A stretch of 64,000 bases of DNA, taken from contig NZ_JACCPY010000010.1 of the NCBI RefSeq assembly GCF_013426975.1, positions 1 through 64,000 on the forward strand. The letters are read 5' to 3'. How positions within the stretch are numbered: position 1 is the stretch's first letter; each line of letters opens with the position of its first letter. Made by a program: the position numbers and the translations under genes. Shown in pieces: positions 8,308 through 17,840 of the stretch. The notes below the pieces were generated by a model. The model saw nothing but the letters and a program-made list of their open reading frames with translations, was not told the origin of the DNA and ran no database searches. The DNA is from Sphaerotilus sulfidivorans (GTDB lineage Bacteria > Pseudomonadota > Gammaproteobacteria > Burkholderiales > Burkholderiaceae_C).

Positions 8308-8898
8308 TCACTGGACGATGAAGCTGGAGAAATGGACCTGCTGGACGGGGTTGTAGACCGGCGCACGCTTGCGCTTCTTCTTGCCGTCGTCCTCGCTCTC
8401 GTCGTCGATGTTGATGCCCATCGGGCGCACCACCTCGCGGGCGATCTCGGCGGCGAGCTGCTCCTTGCCCTCGCGGCCCTGCAGCTCGGCGGCGGTCTTG
8501 TGCGACAGGATCATCAGCACCGCGTTGCGGATCGCCGGCATGTAGGGCTTCATCTCCTCGGCGAACTTCGGGTCGTCGATCTCGAGGGTCACGCCGATCT
8601 GCGCATAGCGGTCGGCATCGCGGTCGGCCAGGTTGACGACGAACGGGTCCAGCGGCATGTAGGCCGGCGGCAGCTTCGGGTCGCGCTTGGCCGGCTTGGG
8701 CTTGGCGGCGGCCTGGGCTTCCTCGCCACCTTCCTCGGCCGCGGCAGCCTCGGCCTCGGCAGCCTTCTTCTTCCAGATCATGAAGCCGGCACCGCCGCCG
8801 CCCAGCAGCAGGACCACGACCACGCCGATGATGATGAAGAGCTTCTTGGAATTCTTCTTGGGAGCGGGTTGTTCCGCGCTCGCTGCCGCAGCCGACAT
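8308..8898 (-). CDS. fliL: Flagellar basal body-associated protein FliL
   Basis: FliL is a single-pass inner membrane protein that surrounds the stators and supports torque. The 196-residue product has a short cytoplasmic end, one membrane helix (about residues 20-42), an Ala/Glu/Lys-rich linker, and a periplasmic domain beginning YMPLDPFVVNL. This pattern is diagnostic for FliL. The C-terminus FSSFIVQ fits the family (FTEFIVQ-like). The 131-nt gap to fliK suggests a possible internal promoter. Confidence 0.94.
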   Translation of the reverse strand: MSAAAASAEQPAPKKNSKKLFIIIGVVVVLLLGGGGAGFMIWKKKAAEAEAAAAEEGGEEAQAAAKPKPAKRDPKLPPAYMPLDPFVVNLADRDADRYAQIGVTLEIDDPKFAEEMKPYMPAIRNAVLMILSHKTAAELQGREGKEQLAAEIAREVVRPMGINIDDESEDDGKKKRKRAPVYNPVQQVHFSSFIVQ

Positions 8899-9029
8899 GT
8901 CCTTCTCCTGCTAGTTGAGCCCCCGCACGAGGGGCATCCGGATAGGGACGATTATTTGAAAACGGGGCGGATGGCGAAGATCGGAAAAGCGCAGCAAAAC
9001 CGGCGATTGATCCGACCCGCCCCGAAGGC

Positions 9030-10955
9030 TCATGCGAACAGATCGAGGCCGCCGGCGCGTGTCGGCGAGCGGCGCACCGGTGCGGGCTCGACCGGATCCG
9101 CAGGTCGCGCCCGCCCTTCGGGCAGGTCGACGACAAAGCCGCTGCCCTGGCGGGACGCGGCCTGCTGGCCGCCGGCATCACGCGCCCGGCCCTCCTGGAA
9201 GGCGCCCGAGCCGCCGGATCCGCCCGAACCGCCGGCCAGCGAATCGGAGCTGGCGCCCGACGAGGCCACCGGCGCAGTCTCGCCCACCGAGCTGCTGCCC
9301 AGCGACAGTCCGTCCTCGCCCAGCGCCGCCGCCAGTGCCGGCAGCGACTGTTCGAGCTGCTGACGGGTGGCCGCCTGGGTGGCGGCGAAGTCGACCGAAG
9401 CCACCGACCCCTCGATGGCGATGCGCACCGACACCGGCCCCATCTCGACCGGATTCAGGTGCAGCGTGACCTCGCGCAGCCCGTGGCGCGACAGGCTGGC
9501 GTGCTGTGCGACATGCGCCACCATCTCGTCGGCGAAATCAGGATGGCCGAAAGGCGTCTCGACACGCGACTCGGCCACGACCGCCGGAGCCGCCGACGCC
9601 GCGCCCTGGGCCGGCACCGTCGCCTGGGCCTGCGCCAGCGCGCCCGCCCAGCCCTCGGCCGATCCGGCAGGCTCGAGGCGCGCGGCCAGCTCGGTCCGGT
9701 CGTTCGGCGCGGTGGCGCCTGCACGCAGGGCCTCCAGGCCGGCGCCGGGGCTCGAGCCGATCGGCATGCGGTTGTCGGTCGCACTGGCCGCACTGCCCTT
9801 GGGCGTGGCTCGGGCCAGGTCTGCCACCGCCGGCATGGGCGATCCGGCAGCGACCACGGCGGCGGTGGCGGCCTGGGTCTCCGCGGCACTTCCGGCCGAA
9901 GCCCGAGACACGCCCATCTGTGCGGCCGCCTGCAGCCGCAGCGAGGCCTGCAGGGCACGATCGGCCGCAAGAGCAGCTTCGGAGGACAGCCTGTCGGATG
10001 AAAGAATCGGGCGATCGCCGCGCGTCTGCGGCCCGTCCACCGTGCGAGCGGAACGACCGGACTGCCGCGAGAAAGCCGCTTCACCCCAGGCCGCCAGGGC
10101 TGGACGGGCTTCGGAGGCGGCAACCGCGCCGGCTGCTGCGGCGCGGGCGGCCTCCGCGACAGGCGCGCTGTCCTGCACACGCCGCTCCGGCGCGCTGCCG
10201 GCCGGCGGCAAGGCCTCGCTGAAATCCGTGACAGGAGCGGCTCCGGGCATGGAGGCCTCATGGACGGCGGTCGCGCCCGGCATCGCACCGGCCCCGCGCT
10301 GCAGACGAGCCGGTTCACTGGTGGCCACCGGCGAGAACACCGGATCAGCAGATTCCACAGTCGTCGTCTGCGGCGGAGCCATCTCGGACACCGGCTGCGG
10401 CATGGAGCCCGGTGCGGGCACCACAGCCGGATCCGGCATCATCGGCAACTGCAGATCGGGCGCGGGCGGCAGCAGTCCGTGCTCCATCCGCCAAGGCGCG
10501 TCGGCCTCGTCGGCGACCGGCTCCGGCTCGGCGGCGACGTCGCCCGACGTCTCGATCCCGGCCTCCCCCCCTGAAGACGCCAGCAGCGCGGCAAGCCGAT
10601 CAGCCGAGAGCCCTTCAGCGCCGGAGCCGGCATCCGCCAGCGTCGCGCGTGCAGAAGCCGTCTCGCGCCCGGCAGCGGCATTCATGCGCAGCCGCAGCAG
10701 CGCACTCAGGCTCAGCCCCCCCAGCGAAGTGCCGCCGCCCTCGCCTGCCGCCAGCGGCGATCGGTCCGCGGCTTCGGGATCTCCAGGCACTGCGGTCGGC
10801 GCCGTGGCGGCACCGGTCATCGACGATGACAGCAGACCGGCGAAGGTCGTGCCTGCGCCCGAGCCCCCCTCGGCAGAGGATGCGGCCCCCGATGGGGCTC
10901 CACCACGACCGGCACGGGCCGGCAGCGGGGACAGATTGAGCAGGGATGGATCCAT
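9030..10955 (-). CDS. fliK: Flagellar hook-length control protein FliK
   Basis: FliK is the secreted molecular ruler that stops hook growth. The 641-residue protein is long, Ala/Pro/Ser-rich and low in complexity for about 480 residues. The conserved C-terminal domain follows, with LREVTLHLNPVEMGPVSVRIAI and the glutamine-rich helix AATRQQLEQSLPAL. The last 60 residues are Gly/Ser-rich. The ATG giving MDPSLLNLSPLPA lies 5 nt past the fliJ stop. A longer open frame upstream runs antisense-like through fliJ and was not used. Confidence 0.9.
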   Translation of the reverse strand: MDPSLLNLSPLPARAGRGGAPSGAASSAEGGSGAGTTFAGLLSSSMTGAATAPTAVPGDPEAADRSPLAAGEGGGTSLGGLSLSALLRLRMNAAAGRETASARATLADAGSGAEGLSADRLAALLASSGGEAGIETSGDVAAEPEPVADEADAPWRMEHGLLPPAPDLQLPMMPDPAVVPAPGSMPQPVSEMAPPQTTTVESADPVFSPVATSEPARLQRGAGAMPGATAVHEASMPGAAPVTDFSEALPPAGSAPERRVQDSAPVAEAARAAAAGAVAASEARPALAAWGEAAFSRQSGRSARTVDGPQTRGDRPILSSDRLSSEAALAADRALQASLRLQAAAQMGVSRASAGSAAETQAATAAVVAAGSPMPAVADLARATPKGSAASATDNRMPIGSSPGAGLEALRAGATAPNDRTELAARLEPAGSAEGWAGALAQAQATVPAQGAASAAPAVVAESRVETPFGHPDFADEMVAHVAQHASLSRHGLREVTLHLNPVEMGPVSVRIAIEGSVASVDFAATQAATRQQLEQSLPALAAALGEDGLSLGSSSVGETAPVASSGASSDSLAGGSGGSGGSGAFQEGRARDAGGQQAASRQGSGFVVDLPEGRARPADPVEPAPVRRSPTRAGGLDLFA

Positions 10956-10959
10956 CGCG

Positions 10960-11418
10960 TCATCCGCCGTGGCCGGCGGCCTCCTGAAGTCGGTTCCAGG
11001 CCATGCGCGAGGCGCGCTCGTCGATCTGGCGCTGCTCCTGGCGGTCCTGGTGGTGGCGGACCGCATCGGTGCGGCGCTTGATCAGCTTGTTGATCGCGGC
11101 GACCCGGCGTTCGGCCTCCAGCGTCTCGGACTGGCGATGCGTCAGCACCTGCCGGGCCCGGTCGACCTGGGCGGACTGCATCGACACCGCCTGGTGCAGC
11201 CGGTCGGTGAAGGCGTGGTGGCACTGCACCAGCGGCATGGTGACCGACTGGCGCATCGCGCTGCTCCAGCGCGACTGGTGATCGCGGCTGTAGGTGGAGA
11301 GCTGTTCATGCTGGCGCAGCGCCGCGTCCAGCGCCGCATCGGCGCGACGCTGCTGGGCCAGCGCGGCATCGCGCTGGCGTTCGGCATGTTCGAGCAGGGT
11401 GACGAGGGACTGGGTCAT
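10960..11418 (-). CDS. fliJ: Flagellar export chaperone FliJ
   Basis: FliJ is a coiled-coil stalk that couples the FliI ATPase to the export gate. The 152-residue product is almost entirely alpha-helical. It is rich in Gln, Arg, Ala and Glu with heptad-like spacing (for example QSETLEAERRVAAINKLIKR), the expected size and character. Sequence motifs are weak in this family, so the call rests on its position between fliI and fliK and on the predicted coiled coil. Confidence 0.9.
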   Translation of the reverse strand: MTQSLVTLLEHAERQRDAALAQQRRADAALDAALRQHEQLSTYSRDHQSRWSSAMRQSVTMPLVQCHHAFTDRLHQAVSMQSAQVDRARQVLTHRQSETLEAERRVAAINKLIKRRTDAVRHHQDRQEQRQIDERASRMAWNRLQEAAGHGG

Positions 11419-11438
11419 CGATGGACTTCGGTCGGGGT

Positions 11439-12869
11439 TCAGACGCGGGTGATCTGGCGCAGCATCGCGACGCTGTCGCGCAGCTGCGCCCGGGCATGGG
11501 TGTCCTGCTGCAGCAGCGCCATCATCGCGGGCTGCGACTTGACGGCGGCATCGAGCTCGGCATCGTGGCCCGGCACATAGGCGCCGAGCTGGATCAGGTC
11601 GCGCGCCTTGCTGAGCTTGGACAGCAGCTTGCGCATCTGCCGCGCCGCGGCGATGTGCTCGCGCGGCACGACGTTGTTCATCACCCGCGAGATCGAGCGC
11701 TCGATGTCGATGGCCGGATAGTGGCCCGACTCGGCCAGCTCGCGCGACAGCACGATGTGGCCGTCGAGAATGCCGCGCGCGGCGTCGGCGATCGGATCCT
11801 GCTGGTCGTCGCCCTCGCTCAGCACGGTGTAGAAGGCGGTGATCGAGCCCTGGCCGGGGCGGCCGTTGCCGCTGCGCTCGACCAGCTGCGGCAGCTTGGC
11901 GAAGCAGCTCGGCGGGTAGCCCTTGGTGGCCGGCGGCTCGCCGATGGCCAGCGCGATCTCGCGCTGCGCCATCGCGTAGCGGGTCAGCGAGTCCATCAGC
12001 AGCAGCACGTCCAGGCCCTGGTCGCGGAAATGCTCGGCCACCGCGGTGGCATAGGCCGCGCCCTGCAGCCGGCTCAGCGGCGGCGCGTCCGCCGGCGCGG
12101 CCACCACCACCGAGCGCGCCCGGCCGTCCTCGCCCAGGATGTCCTCGATGAATTCCTTGACCTCGCGGCCGCGCTCGCCGATCAGGCCGACGACGATGAC
12201 GTCGGCCGCGGTGTAGCGCGCCATCATGCCCAGCAGCACCGACTTGCCCACGCCGGTGCCGGCGAACAGGCCGATGCGCTGGCCCTTGCCGACGGTCAGC
12301 ATCGCGTTGATCGAGCGCACGCCGGTGTCAAGCGGCGTGCGCACCGGATCGCGGTCCATCGCGTTGATCGGCCGGCGCACCAGCGGCATCGGCTGCACGC
12401 CCGTCAGCGGCCCGCCGCCGTCCATCGGCCGCCCGCCCGCGTCGACCACCCGGCCGAGCAGGCCGTTGCCGATCGGCAGATGGCAGGAGCGGTCCTCGGT
12501 GCGGCGCCACATGTGGCGGCTCTCGCCCAGCTCGAGCGCAGGCACCGGCACCTCCATCGGCACCACCCGCGCGCCGCTGGCCAGACCGTGGATCTCGCCG
12601 GCCGGCATCAGGAAGGCGCGGTCGCCGGTGAAGCCCACCACCTCGGCCTGCACCGGCGGCTGGCCCGGCATCAGCACCTCGCACAGCGAGCCCACCGGCA
12701 CGCGAATGCCGACCACCTCGAGCACCAGACCGGTCACCCGCACCAGCGTGCCCTGCACCAGCAGCGGCGCATCCAGGCTGGCGCGCTCGTGCATTTCCTC
12801 GAGGAATCGCACCCAGCGTCCGGGAATCTCGCCGGGTGCCGGACGGGCGCCATCGCGCATCGCCGTCAT
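11439..12869 (-). CDS. fliI: Flagellum-specific ATPase FliI
   Basis: FliI hydrolyses ATP to help unload export substrates from chaperones. The 476 residues contain a Walker A loop GTGVGKS at 204-210, a Walker B strand LDVLLLMDSLTRYAMAQRE, and the PSCFAKLPQLVERSGN segment typical of F1-beta-like type III ATPases. The ATG overlaps the fliH stop (ATGA), so ATPase and regulator FliH are probably translated together. Confidence 0.97.
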   Translation of the reverse strand: MTAMRDGARPAPGEIPGRWVRFLEEMHERASLDAPLLVQGTLVRVTGLVLEVVGIRVPVGSLCEVLMPGQPPVQAEVVGFTGDRAFLMPAGEIHGLASGARVVPMEVPVPALELGESRHMWRRTEDRSCHLPIGNGLLGRVVDAGGRPMDGGGPLTGVQPMPLVRRPINAMDRDPVRTPLDTGVRSINAMLTVGKGQRIGLFAGTGVGKSVLLGMMARYTAADVIVVGLIGERGREVKEFIEDILGEDGRARSVVVAAPADAPPLSRLQGAAYATAVAEHFRDQGLDVLLLMDSLTRYAMAQREIALAIGEPPATKGYPPSCFAKLPQLVERSGNGRPGQGSITAFYTVLSEGDDQQDPIADAARGILDGHIVLSRELAESGHYPAIDIERSISRVMNNVVPREHIAAARQMRKLLSKLSKARDLIQLGAYVPGHDAELDAAVKSQPAMMALLQQDTHARAQLRDSVAMLRQITRV

Positions 12870-13723
12870 GAATGCGCTCCGTCACTCGAGGGATCGGCCA
12901 GCGACAGCGGACCGAGTGCGGCCATCGCACGCGCCCAGCGGGTGGCCACCCGCGCGTCGACCGTGCCCAGGTCGGACTCGACCAGGCAGCCGCCGCGCTC
13001 GATGTTCGGATCGGCCACCAGCCGGGCATGGCGGGTGCTGAACAGATCGCCGCAGCCCTGCTCCACCGCCACCAGATCGGACGGATTGAGCCGCACGCGG
13101 ATGTGGCGCGCCGACAGCAGCACCTCGCCCAGCGCCTCCTGGGTGACACGCACCACCGCTGCGGCCGGCGTCTGCAGCTCGGTGCGCAGCACCTGGCGAG
13201 CCACCTGCAGCGCGATGCCGGCCACCCGGCGCGCGATCGCCTGGTCGAGCCCGTCGAGCTGGCGCTGGAACTGCTCCAGCGCCGCGGCGATCGGCGCGCC
13301 GACCTCGGCCTCATGCTGCTGGCGATAGTCCTCGAGCGCGTTCAGGCCCTCCTCGCGGCCGATCCGCAGCCCCTCGTCGCGACCGAGCGCACGACCCTTC
13401 TCGAACGCCTCCTCGGCCAGATGGCGCGCCCGGGCCTGCTCGGCCTGGCGCGTCTCCTGGACCGCACGCAGCACCTCGGGCGGCGGCGCCGGCGGCTCGG
13501 CCGGCGGCGTCGGCTCGCCGCTGCGGCGGGCACGGGTCGCGGCCGGCACATCGAGCCGCCCCGGACTCCAGCGCACCACGTCGCCGAGTTCCTCGCGCGG
13601 AATGAAGCGGGTGAGCGAAGGCGGCACCGCCGCCGGAAGCGCCTGCAGGTCGATCGGCGCGAAGCCGGGATCGCGCGCCTGGCGCTGCACCCGCTCGGCG
13701 AAGGACTCAGAGGAACTGGCCAT
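12866..13723 (-). CDS. fliH: Flagellar assembly protein FliH
   Basis: FliH binds FliI and tethers it to the C-ring. The 285-residue product has a variable Pro-rich N-terminal third and then a long Ala/Glu/Arg-rich helix (about residues 95-150). A C-terminal vacuolar-ATPase-subunit-E-like domain follows, with LQVARQVLRTELQTPAAAV and LNPSDLVAVEQGC. It overlaps fliG by 17 nt and fliI by 4 nt. The family is poorly conserved, and context strengthens the call. Confidence 0.92.
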   Translation of the reverse strand: MASSSESFAERVQRQARDPGFAPIDLQALPAAVPPSLTRFIPREELGDVVRWSPGRLDVPAATRARRSGEPTPPAEPPAPPPEVLRAVQETRQAEQARARHLAEEAFEKGRALGRDEGLRIGREEGLNALEDYRQQHEAEVGAPIAAALEQFQRQLDGLDQAIARRVAGIALQVARQVLRTELQTPAAAVVRVTQEALGEVLLSARHIRVRLNPSDLVAVEQGCGDLFSTRHARLVADPNIERGGCLVESDLGTVDARVATRWARAMAALGPLSLADPSSDGAHS

Positions 13724-14702
13724 CGCTGCCTCCGCCCAGCATCAGCTGACCTTCGTCCGACAGGCGCCGGGCGATCTGCAGGATCTCCTTCTGCTCGGCC
13801 TCGACCTCGGCGACCCGCACCGGGCCGCGCGAGGCCAGATCCTCGCGCAGCATCTCGGCGGCGCGGCTGGACATGTTGCGGAAGATCTTCTCGCGCAGAT
13901 CGTCGGTGGCGCCCTTGAGCGCGACCAGCAGCGACTCGCTCTGCACTTCCTTGAGCAGCGCCTGGATGCCGCGGTCGTCCACGCGCATCAGGTCGTCGAA
14001 GGTGAACATGCTGTCGGTGATCTTCTGCGCCAGCTCGGAGTCGGTCTCGCGGATGTAGTCCAGCACCGAGGCCTCGATCGCGGTGCCCAGCAGGTTGAGC
14101 ACCTCGGCCGCGCTCTTGACGCCGCCCATGTTGGCCTTGCGCATGCGATCGCCGCCGGCCAGCACCTTCGACAGCACGTCGCTGAGCTCCTTGAGCGCCG
14201 CCGGCTGCACGCCGTCGAGCGTGGCCAGGCGGATCATCACCTCGTTGCGGTGCCCCTCGGGGAAGCGGCGCAGCACCTCGCTGACCTGCTCCGGCTCGAG
14301 GTGGACCAGGATGACCGCGACGATCTGCGGATGCTCGCGGCGCAGCAGATCGGCCACCGCGGCCGGATCCATCCACTTGAGGTTGTCGATGCCCGGTGCG
14401 TCATTGACCCGCACGATGCGGTCGATCAGCAGATTGGCCTTGTCGTCGCCCAGCGCGCGGCGCATCACCCGGCGCACATACTCGTCGGTGTCGAGCTCGA
14501 GCAGGCCGGCGTCATGCACCTGCTCCTCGAAGCGCAGCAGCACCCGCTCGTAGCGGTCGCGCTGGATCGTCTTGGTGCGGGCCATCTTCTCGCCGAGCTT
14601 CTGCGCCTCCTTGGGCGTGAGGTGGCGGAAGACCTCTGCGGCCTCCTCCTCGCCCATCGAGATCAGCAGGATCGCCGCGTCCTCGAGTCCCTGGTCATCC
14701 AT
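13707..14702 (-). CDS. fliG: Flagellar motor switch protein FliG
   Basis: FliG sits on the MS-ring and contacts the stator to generate torque. The 331-residue protein has the middle-domain EHPQ motif (residues 123-126, LRREHPQIVAVIL). It also has the C-terminal motor domain with TFDDLMRVDDRGIQALLKEV and charged residues in SSRAAEMLREDLASRGPVR. Length and layout are standard. It begins 21 nt after fliF. Confidence 0.97.
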   Translation of the reverse strand: MDDQGLEDAAILLISMGEEEAAEVFRHLTPKEAQKLGEKMARTKTIQRDRYERVLLRFEEQVHDAGLLELDTDEYVRRVMRRALGDDKANLLIDRIVRVNDAPGIDNLKWMDPAAVADLLRREHPQIVAVILVHLEPEQVSEVLRRFPEGHRNEVMIRLATLDGVQPAALKELSDVLSKVLAGGDRMRKANMGGVKSAAEVLNLLGTAIEASVLDYIRETDSELAQKITDSMFTFDDLMRVDDRGIQALLKEVQSESLLVALKGATDDLREKIFRNMSSRAAEMLREDLASRGPVRVAEVEAEQKEILQIARRLSDEGQLMLGGGSDGQFL

Positions 14703-14723
14703 GGATCGACATCCTCGTGTTCA

Positions 14724-16475
14724 TCATTCGGCTTCGGTGCCATTGACCCAGCCGCGCAGGATGCGCGCCACTGCGGCCGGATTCTTGCGGGTCAGGTCGC
14801 GCACCTCGTTGAGGCGGCGATCCGACGGGCTGAGTTCCTCCGGTGCGGCCAGGGCCGGCGTCGTGCCTGCGGCGCCACCGGTGCCGGCGTCGGTCAGCGC
14901 CGGCAGCTCCTCGACATCGTCGACCACCGCATCGAGGCGGTTCTTCTCGCGCTCGAGCTCCTCGGCCTTGCGCATGTCGCGCAGCACCGGCCGGATCACG
15001 CCGAACACCACCGCCAGGCCGAGCGCCACCAGCGCCAGCGGCACCGCCAGCGTGCGCACCATCTCGAGCAGCTGCGGCTGCTTCCACAGCGGCAGCTCCG
15101 AGGTGTCGACCTCGACCGGCCGGAACGGCGCGTTGACCACCTTCACCGTGTCGCCGCGCTCCTTGACGAAGCCGACGCTCTCCTGGACCAGCGCGGTCAG
15201 CTTGTCGAGTTCCTCCTGCGACAGCGGCTGCGAGGTCGGCTGACCCTTCTTGTCGGTGCCGGCCCGGTGGTTCACCACCACCGCCACCGCCAGGCGCTTG
15301 ACCGTGCCCGTGGCGGCGCGCACCACCCTCACCGTCTTGTCGACCTCGAAATTGGTCACCGCATCACGCCGGCCGCTGGAAGTGACCGCTCCGGCAGCGC
15401 CCCCCATCGGCTGCATGGTCTGGGCGGTGCCATTGACCGGTGCGCTGGCACCGGCCACCGGCTGGTTCGAGGCCGCACCGGGCACCCCCCCGACCATCTG
15501 GCCGCTGCCGGCACCGCCGATGTTCTCCGAGGTCTGCGAGCTGCGCACCGCCGCGGGCTGGCCGCCCTGGTTCGGCCGGAATTCCTCGGTGGTCGACTCG
15601 GTCTGCGAGAAATCGATGTCGGCCGACACCTGGGCGCGCAGGTTGTCGCGCCCGATCACCGGCTCGAGAATGTCGAGAATGCGCTTCACATAGGCCTGCT
15701 CGACCCGGCTGACATGCTGCACCTGGGTGGCGTCGAGCATGTTGGTCACGCCGCTGCCGTCCTGAGCCTCCGACAGCAGCGCGCCGGTCTGGTCGAGCAC
15801 GCTGACCGCCCGCGGGCTCATCTCCGGCACGCTGGCCGACACCAGATGCACGATGCCGGCGATCTGGGCCCGGTCGAGCGTCTGCCCCGGATACAGCGTC
15901 AGCAGCACCGAGGCGCTGGGCTTCTGCTGGTCGCGGAAGAAGCCGTTCTGGTTCGGGATGGCCAGATGGACACGCGCGGCCTCGACCGCCGACAGCGCGG
16001 TGATCGAGCGCACCAGCTCGCCCTCGAGGCCGCGCTGGAAGTTGAGCCGCTCCTGGAACTGCGTCGTGCCGAAGCGGGCGCCATCCATCAGCTCGAAGCC
16101 GACCGCCGAGCCCTTGGGCAGCCCGGCCTGGGCCAGCTTCAGCCGCACGTCATGCACCTGGTCGGCCGGCACCAGCACCGCGCCGCCGCCTTCGCTGAAG
16201 CGGTAGGGCACATTCATCTTCGACAGCTGCGCGACGATCGCGCCACCGTCCTTGTCGGAGAGGTTCGAGAACAGCACCCGGTACTCGGGACGGCTGCTCC
16301 AGAGAACCGAGGCGACGATCAGGGCCAGCATCGCCGCGACGCCGCCGGCCAGCATCGCCTTGCGGCGCGGGGGCAAGGCTCCAAAGCGCTCCGTCAGCCG
16401 GGTCGGCCCGACCGCGAGGGTCGACGACTGGGGCGCAGTCAGTGTGGTCGGGCTGCTGGAGAGGTCCATGTCCAT
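14724..16475 (-). CDS. fliF: Flagellar MS-ring protein FliF
   Basis: FliF oligomerises in the inner membrane as the MS-ring. The 583 residues show an N-terminal membrane helix (about 39-62) and the YscJ/FliF ring-building domain (VLFSNLSDKDGGAIVAQL onward, with VEAARVHLAIP). A disordered Gly/Ser/Ala stretch follows around residues 320-370, then a second membrane helix near residue 465, and a C-terminal FliG-binding tail. A second in-frame ATG two codons in is possible. It is the first gene of the long fli operon; fliE lies divergently 157 nt away. Confidence 0.97.
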   Translation of the reverse strand: MDMDLSSSPTTLTAPQSSTLAVGPTRLTERFGALPPRRKAMLAGGVAAMLALIVASVLWSSRPEYRVLFSNLSDKDGGAIVAQLSKMNVPYRFSEGGGAVLVPADQVHDVRLKLAQAGLPKGSAVGFELMDGARFGTTQFQERLNFQRGLEGELVRSITALSAVEAARVHLAIPNQNGFFRDQQKPSASVLLTLYPGQTLDRAQIAGIVHLVSASVPEMSPRAVSVLDQTGALLSEAQDGSGVTNMLDATQVQHVSRVEQAYVKRILDILEPVIGRDNLRAQVSADIDFSQTESTTEEFRPNQGGQPAAVRSSQTSENIGGAGSGQMVGGVPGAASNQPVAGASAPVNGTAQTMQPMGGAAGAVTSSGRRDAVTNFEVDKTVRVVRAATGTVKRLAVAVVVNHRAGTDKKGQPTSQPLSQEELDKLTALVQESVGFVKERGDTVKVVNAPFRPVEVDTSELPLWKQPQLLEMVRTLAVPLALVALGLAVVFGVIRPVLRDMRKAEELEREKNRLDAVVDDVEELPALTDAGTGGAAGTTPALAAPEELSPSDRRLNEVRDLTRKNPAAVARILRGWVNGTEAE

Positions 16476-16632
16476 GTGTCAGTGGTCGCATGCCAGGACG
16501 GTCATGCCTGAACTGGATTATTCGGAGACCTGAGCCTCACGATGGTCCGAACAGCTTCGCGAACCCCGGGTTCTTCATACCATGTCGGCAGGAGCCGGCG
16601 CGTAGGATGCCCAAGCTGTGGAGGTACACCTC

Positions 16633-16971
16633 ATGGACGTCAGACTCAAGCCCTTCGACTTCTCCCAGGCCCTGGCCCGCACCGGTGCGCTGACCGATGC
16701 GGCAGGCGCGACGAATGCCGCCCGCCGCACCGCAGGCAGCGAACGCCGCGAGGACTTCTCAGACGTGTTCAGCCATGCGCTGAAATCCGTCAGCGCCGCA
16801 CAGAACGAGGCCGGCCGACTGCAGCGCGAGGTCTCGCTCGACAGCTCGACCGTCTCGATCGAGGAGACGATGATCGCGATGCAGCGCTCCAACATCGGCT
16901 TCCAGATGGCGCTGCAGGTGCGCAACCGCGTGGTGCAGGCCTACAGCGAAGTGATGAGCATGCAGGTCTGA
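16633..16971 (+). CDS. fliE: Flagellar hook-basal body complex protein FliE
   Basis: FliE joins the MS-ring to the proximal rod. The 112-residue product has the conserved C-terminal half ETMIAMQRSNIGFQMALQVR followed by NRVVQAYSEVMSMQV, which mimics the rod D0 domain. The ATG follows GAGGT with a 7-nt gap, and it was preferred over an upstream in-frame GTG at 16618. It is transcribed divergently from fliF, so the region between them should carry both class II promoters. It ends 30 nt before a strong bidirectional terminator. Confidence 0.95.
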   Translation: MDVRLKPFDFSQALARTGALTDAAGATNAARRTAGSERREDFSDVFSHALKSVSAAQNEAGRLQREVSLDSSTVSIEETMIAMQRSNIGFQMALQVRNRVVQAYSEVMSMQV

Positions 16972-17001
16972 GCGCAGCCGCCATCCAGAAGCGATGCAAA
17001 A

Positions 17002-17037
17002 GGCCCTGGCAGCCGCCAAGCTGCCAGGGCCTTCTTC
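17002..17037. terminator. Bidirectional intrinsic terminator between fliE and ycgR
   Basis: A perfect 12-bp stem (GGCCCTGGCAGC at 17002-17013 and its complement at 17020-17031) with a 6-nt loop. It is followed by a T-rich tail on the plus strand and preceded by AAAA, which gives TTTT on the minus strand. It lies between the convergent fliE and ycgR genes, so it can serve both. Confidence 0.92.
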
Positions 17038-17066
17038 ATGAAGCGTCCGGATCAGTCCAGTCCGGG

Positions 17067-17825
17067 TCAGAGCGTCAGCAGGCGCGAGCGGCGCTGGGTC
17101 TGGTCGATGTAGCGCTGCAGCTCACGCTCGGTCACCAGATCGAGTCCGGCCAGCTCGCAGCCGATGCGCCAGTAGGCGCCGCCGATCGCCTCGACACGCG
17201 ACACATGCGAGATCACCAGGCCGGTGTTGATGCGGGTGCCGGCATCGAGCTCGAGCAGCACGTTGGGCAGGCGCTGCCCGCGCTGGAACAGATCCAGCGG
17301 CTCGGCCAGCATCAGCGCCACGCCGGTGTAGCTCAGGTCGATGATGCGCAGCTCGAGCTGGCGACCGGCCAGCTCCGGATGCGCCATGCAGGCCTGGGCC
17401 CGGCCGCGTCCGATCGGCTGCACCCGGAAACTGCTGCGGCGCTGGAAGCGGAAGACCTCGCGCGGATAGGAGGCATTGAGCACGCTGCCGACGCGGCCGT
17501 TCACCAGCACCAGATCATCGACATCGAACTGGATCTTCACATTGTCCAGATAGGCGGTGGCGGTGAGATCGCCCGCACAGACCAGCCGCTGGACCGCCTC
17601 GGCCTTGGGATCGACGGAGAACACCAGCACCTGGTGCTCGCTGTCCTCGGCCCACAGCGAGGTGGAATAGGTCGGCAGGTCGGCCCCGCCCAGCGACACC
17701 GGAATGTCGTTCTGCACCATCTGCCGCAGCAGCGCACGAATCTCCACCTGCGAGCGCACCCGCAGATCGGCACTGGCCGCCGGCATCGCGCAATCGCGCC
17801 TTCGGATCGAACCGTCTCGTGACAT
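17067..17825 (-). CDS. ycgR: Flagellar brake protein YcgR (PilZ domain, c-di-GMP effector)
   Basis: YcgR slows the motor when bound to cyclic di-GMP. The 252 residues contain an N-terminal YcgR domain (about 20-120) and a PilZ domain. The PilZ domain has the RRSSFR arginine motif (R130, R134) and DLSYTG (D163, S165, G168), the two c-di-GMP contact motifs. Both are intact, so it should bind the nucleotide. It is the third gene of the fliS-fliT-ycgR unit, 15 nt after fliT, placing motor braking under the same sigma-28-like promoter as late flagellar genes. Confidence 0.93.
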   Translation of the reverse strand: MSRDGSIRRRDCAMPAASADLRVRSQVEIRALLRQMVQNDIPVSLGGADLPTYSTSLWAEDSEHQVLVFSVDPKAEAVQRLVCAGDLTATAYLDNVKIQFDVDDLVLVNGRVGSVLNASYPREVFRFQRRSSFRVQPIGRGRAQACMAHPELAGRQLELRIIDLSYTGVALMLAEPLDLFQRGQRLPNVLLELDAGTRINTGLVISHVSRVEAIGGAYWRIGCELAGLDLVTERELQRYIDQTQRRSRLLTL

Positions 17826-17840
17826 CGCGCCTCCCTGCGC

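Noticed and set aside
11421-13328. Long plus-strand open frame across fliI and fliH
   Set aside because: Antisense shadow with repeated His/Arg/Gln, no ribosome site and no homology that I recognise.
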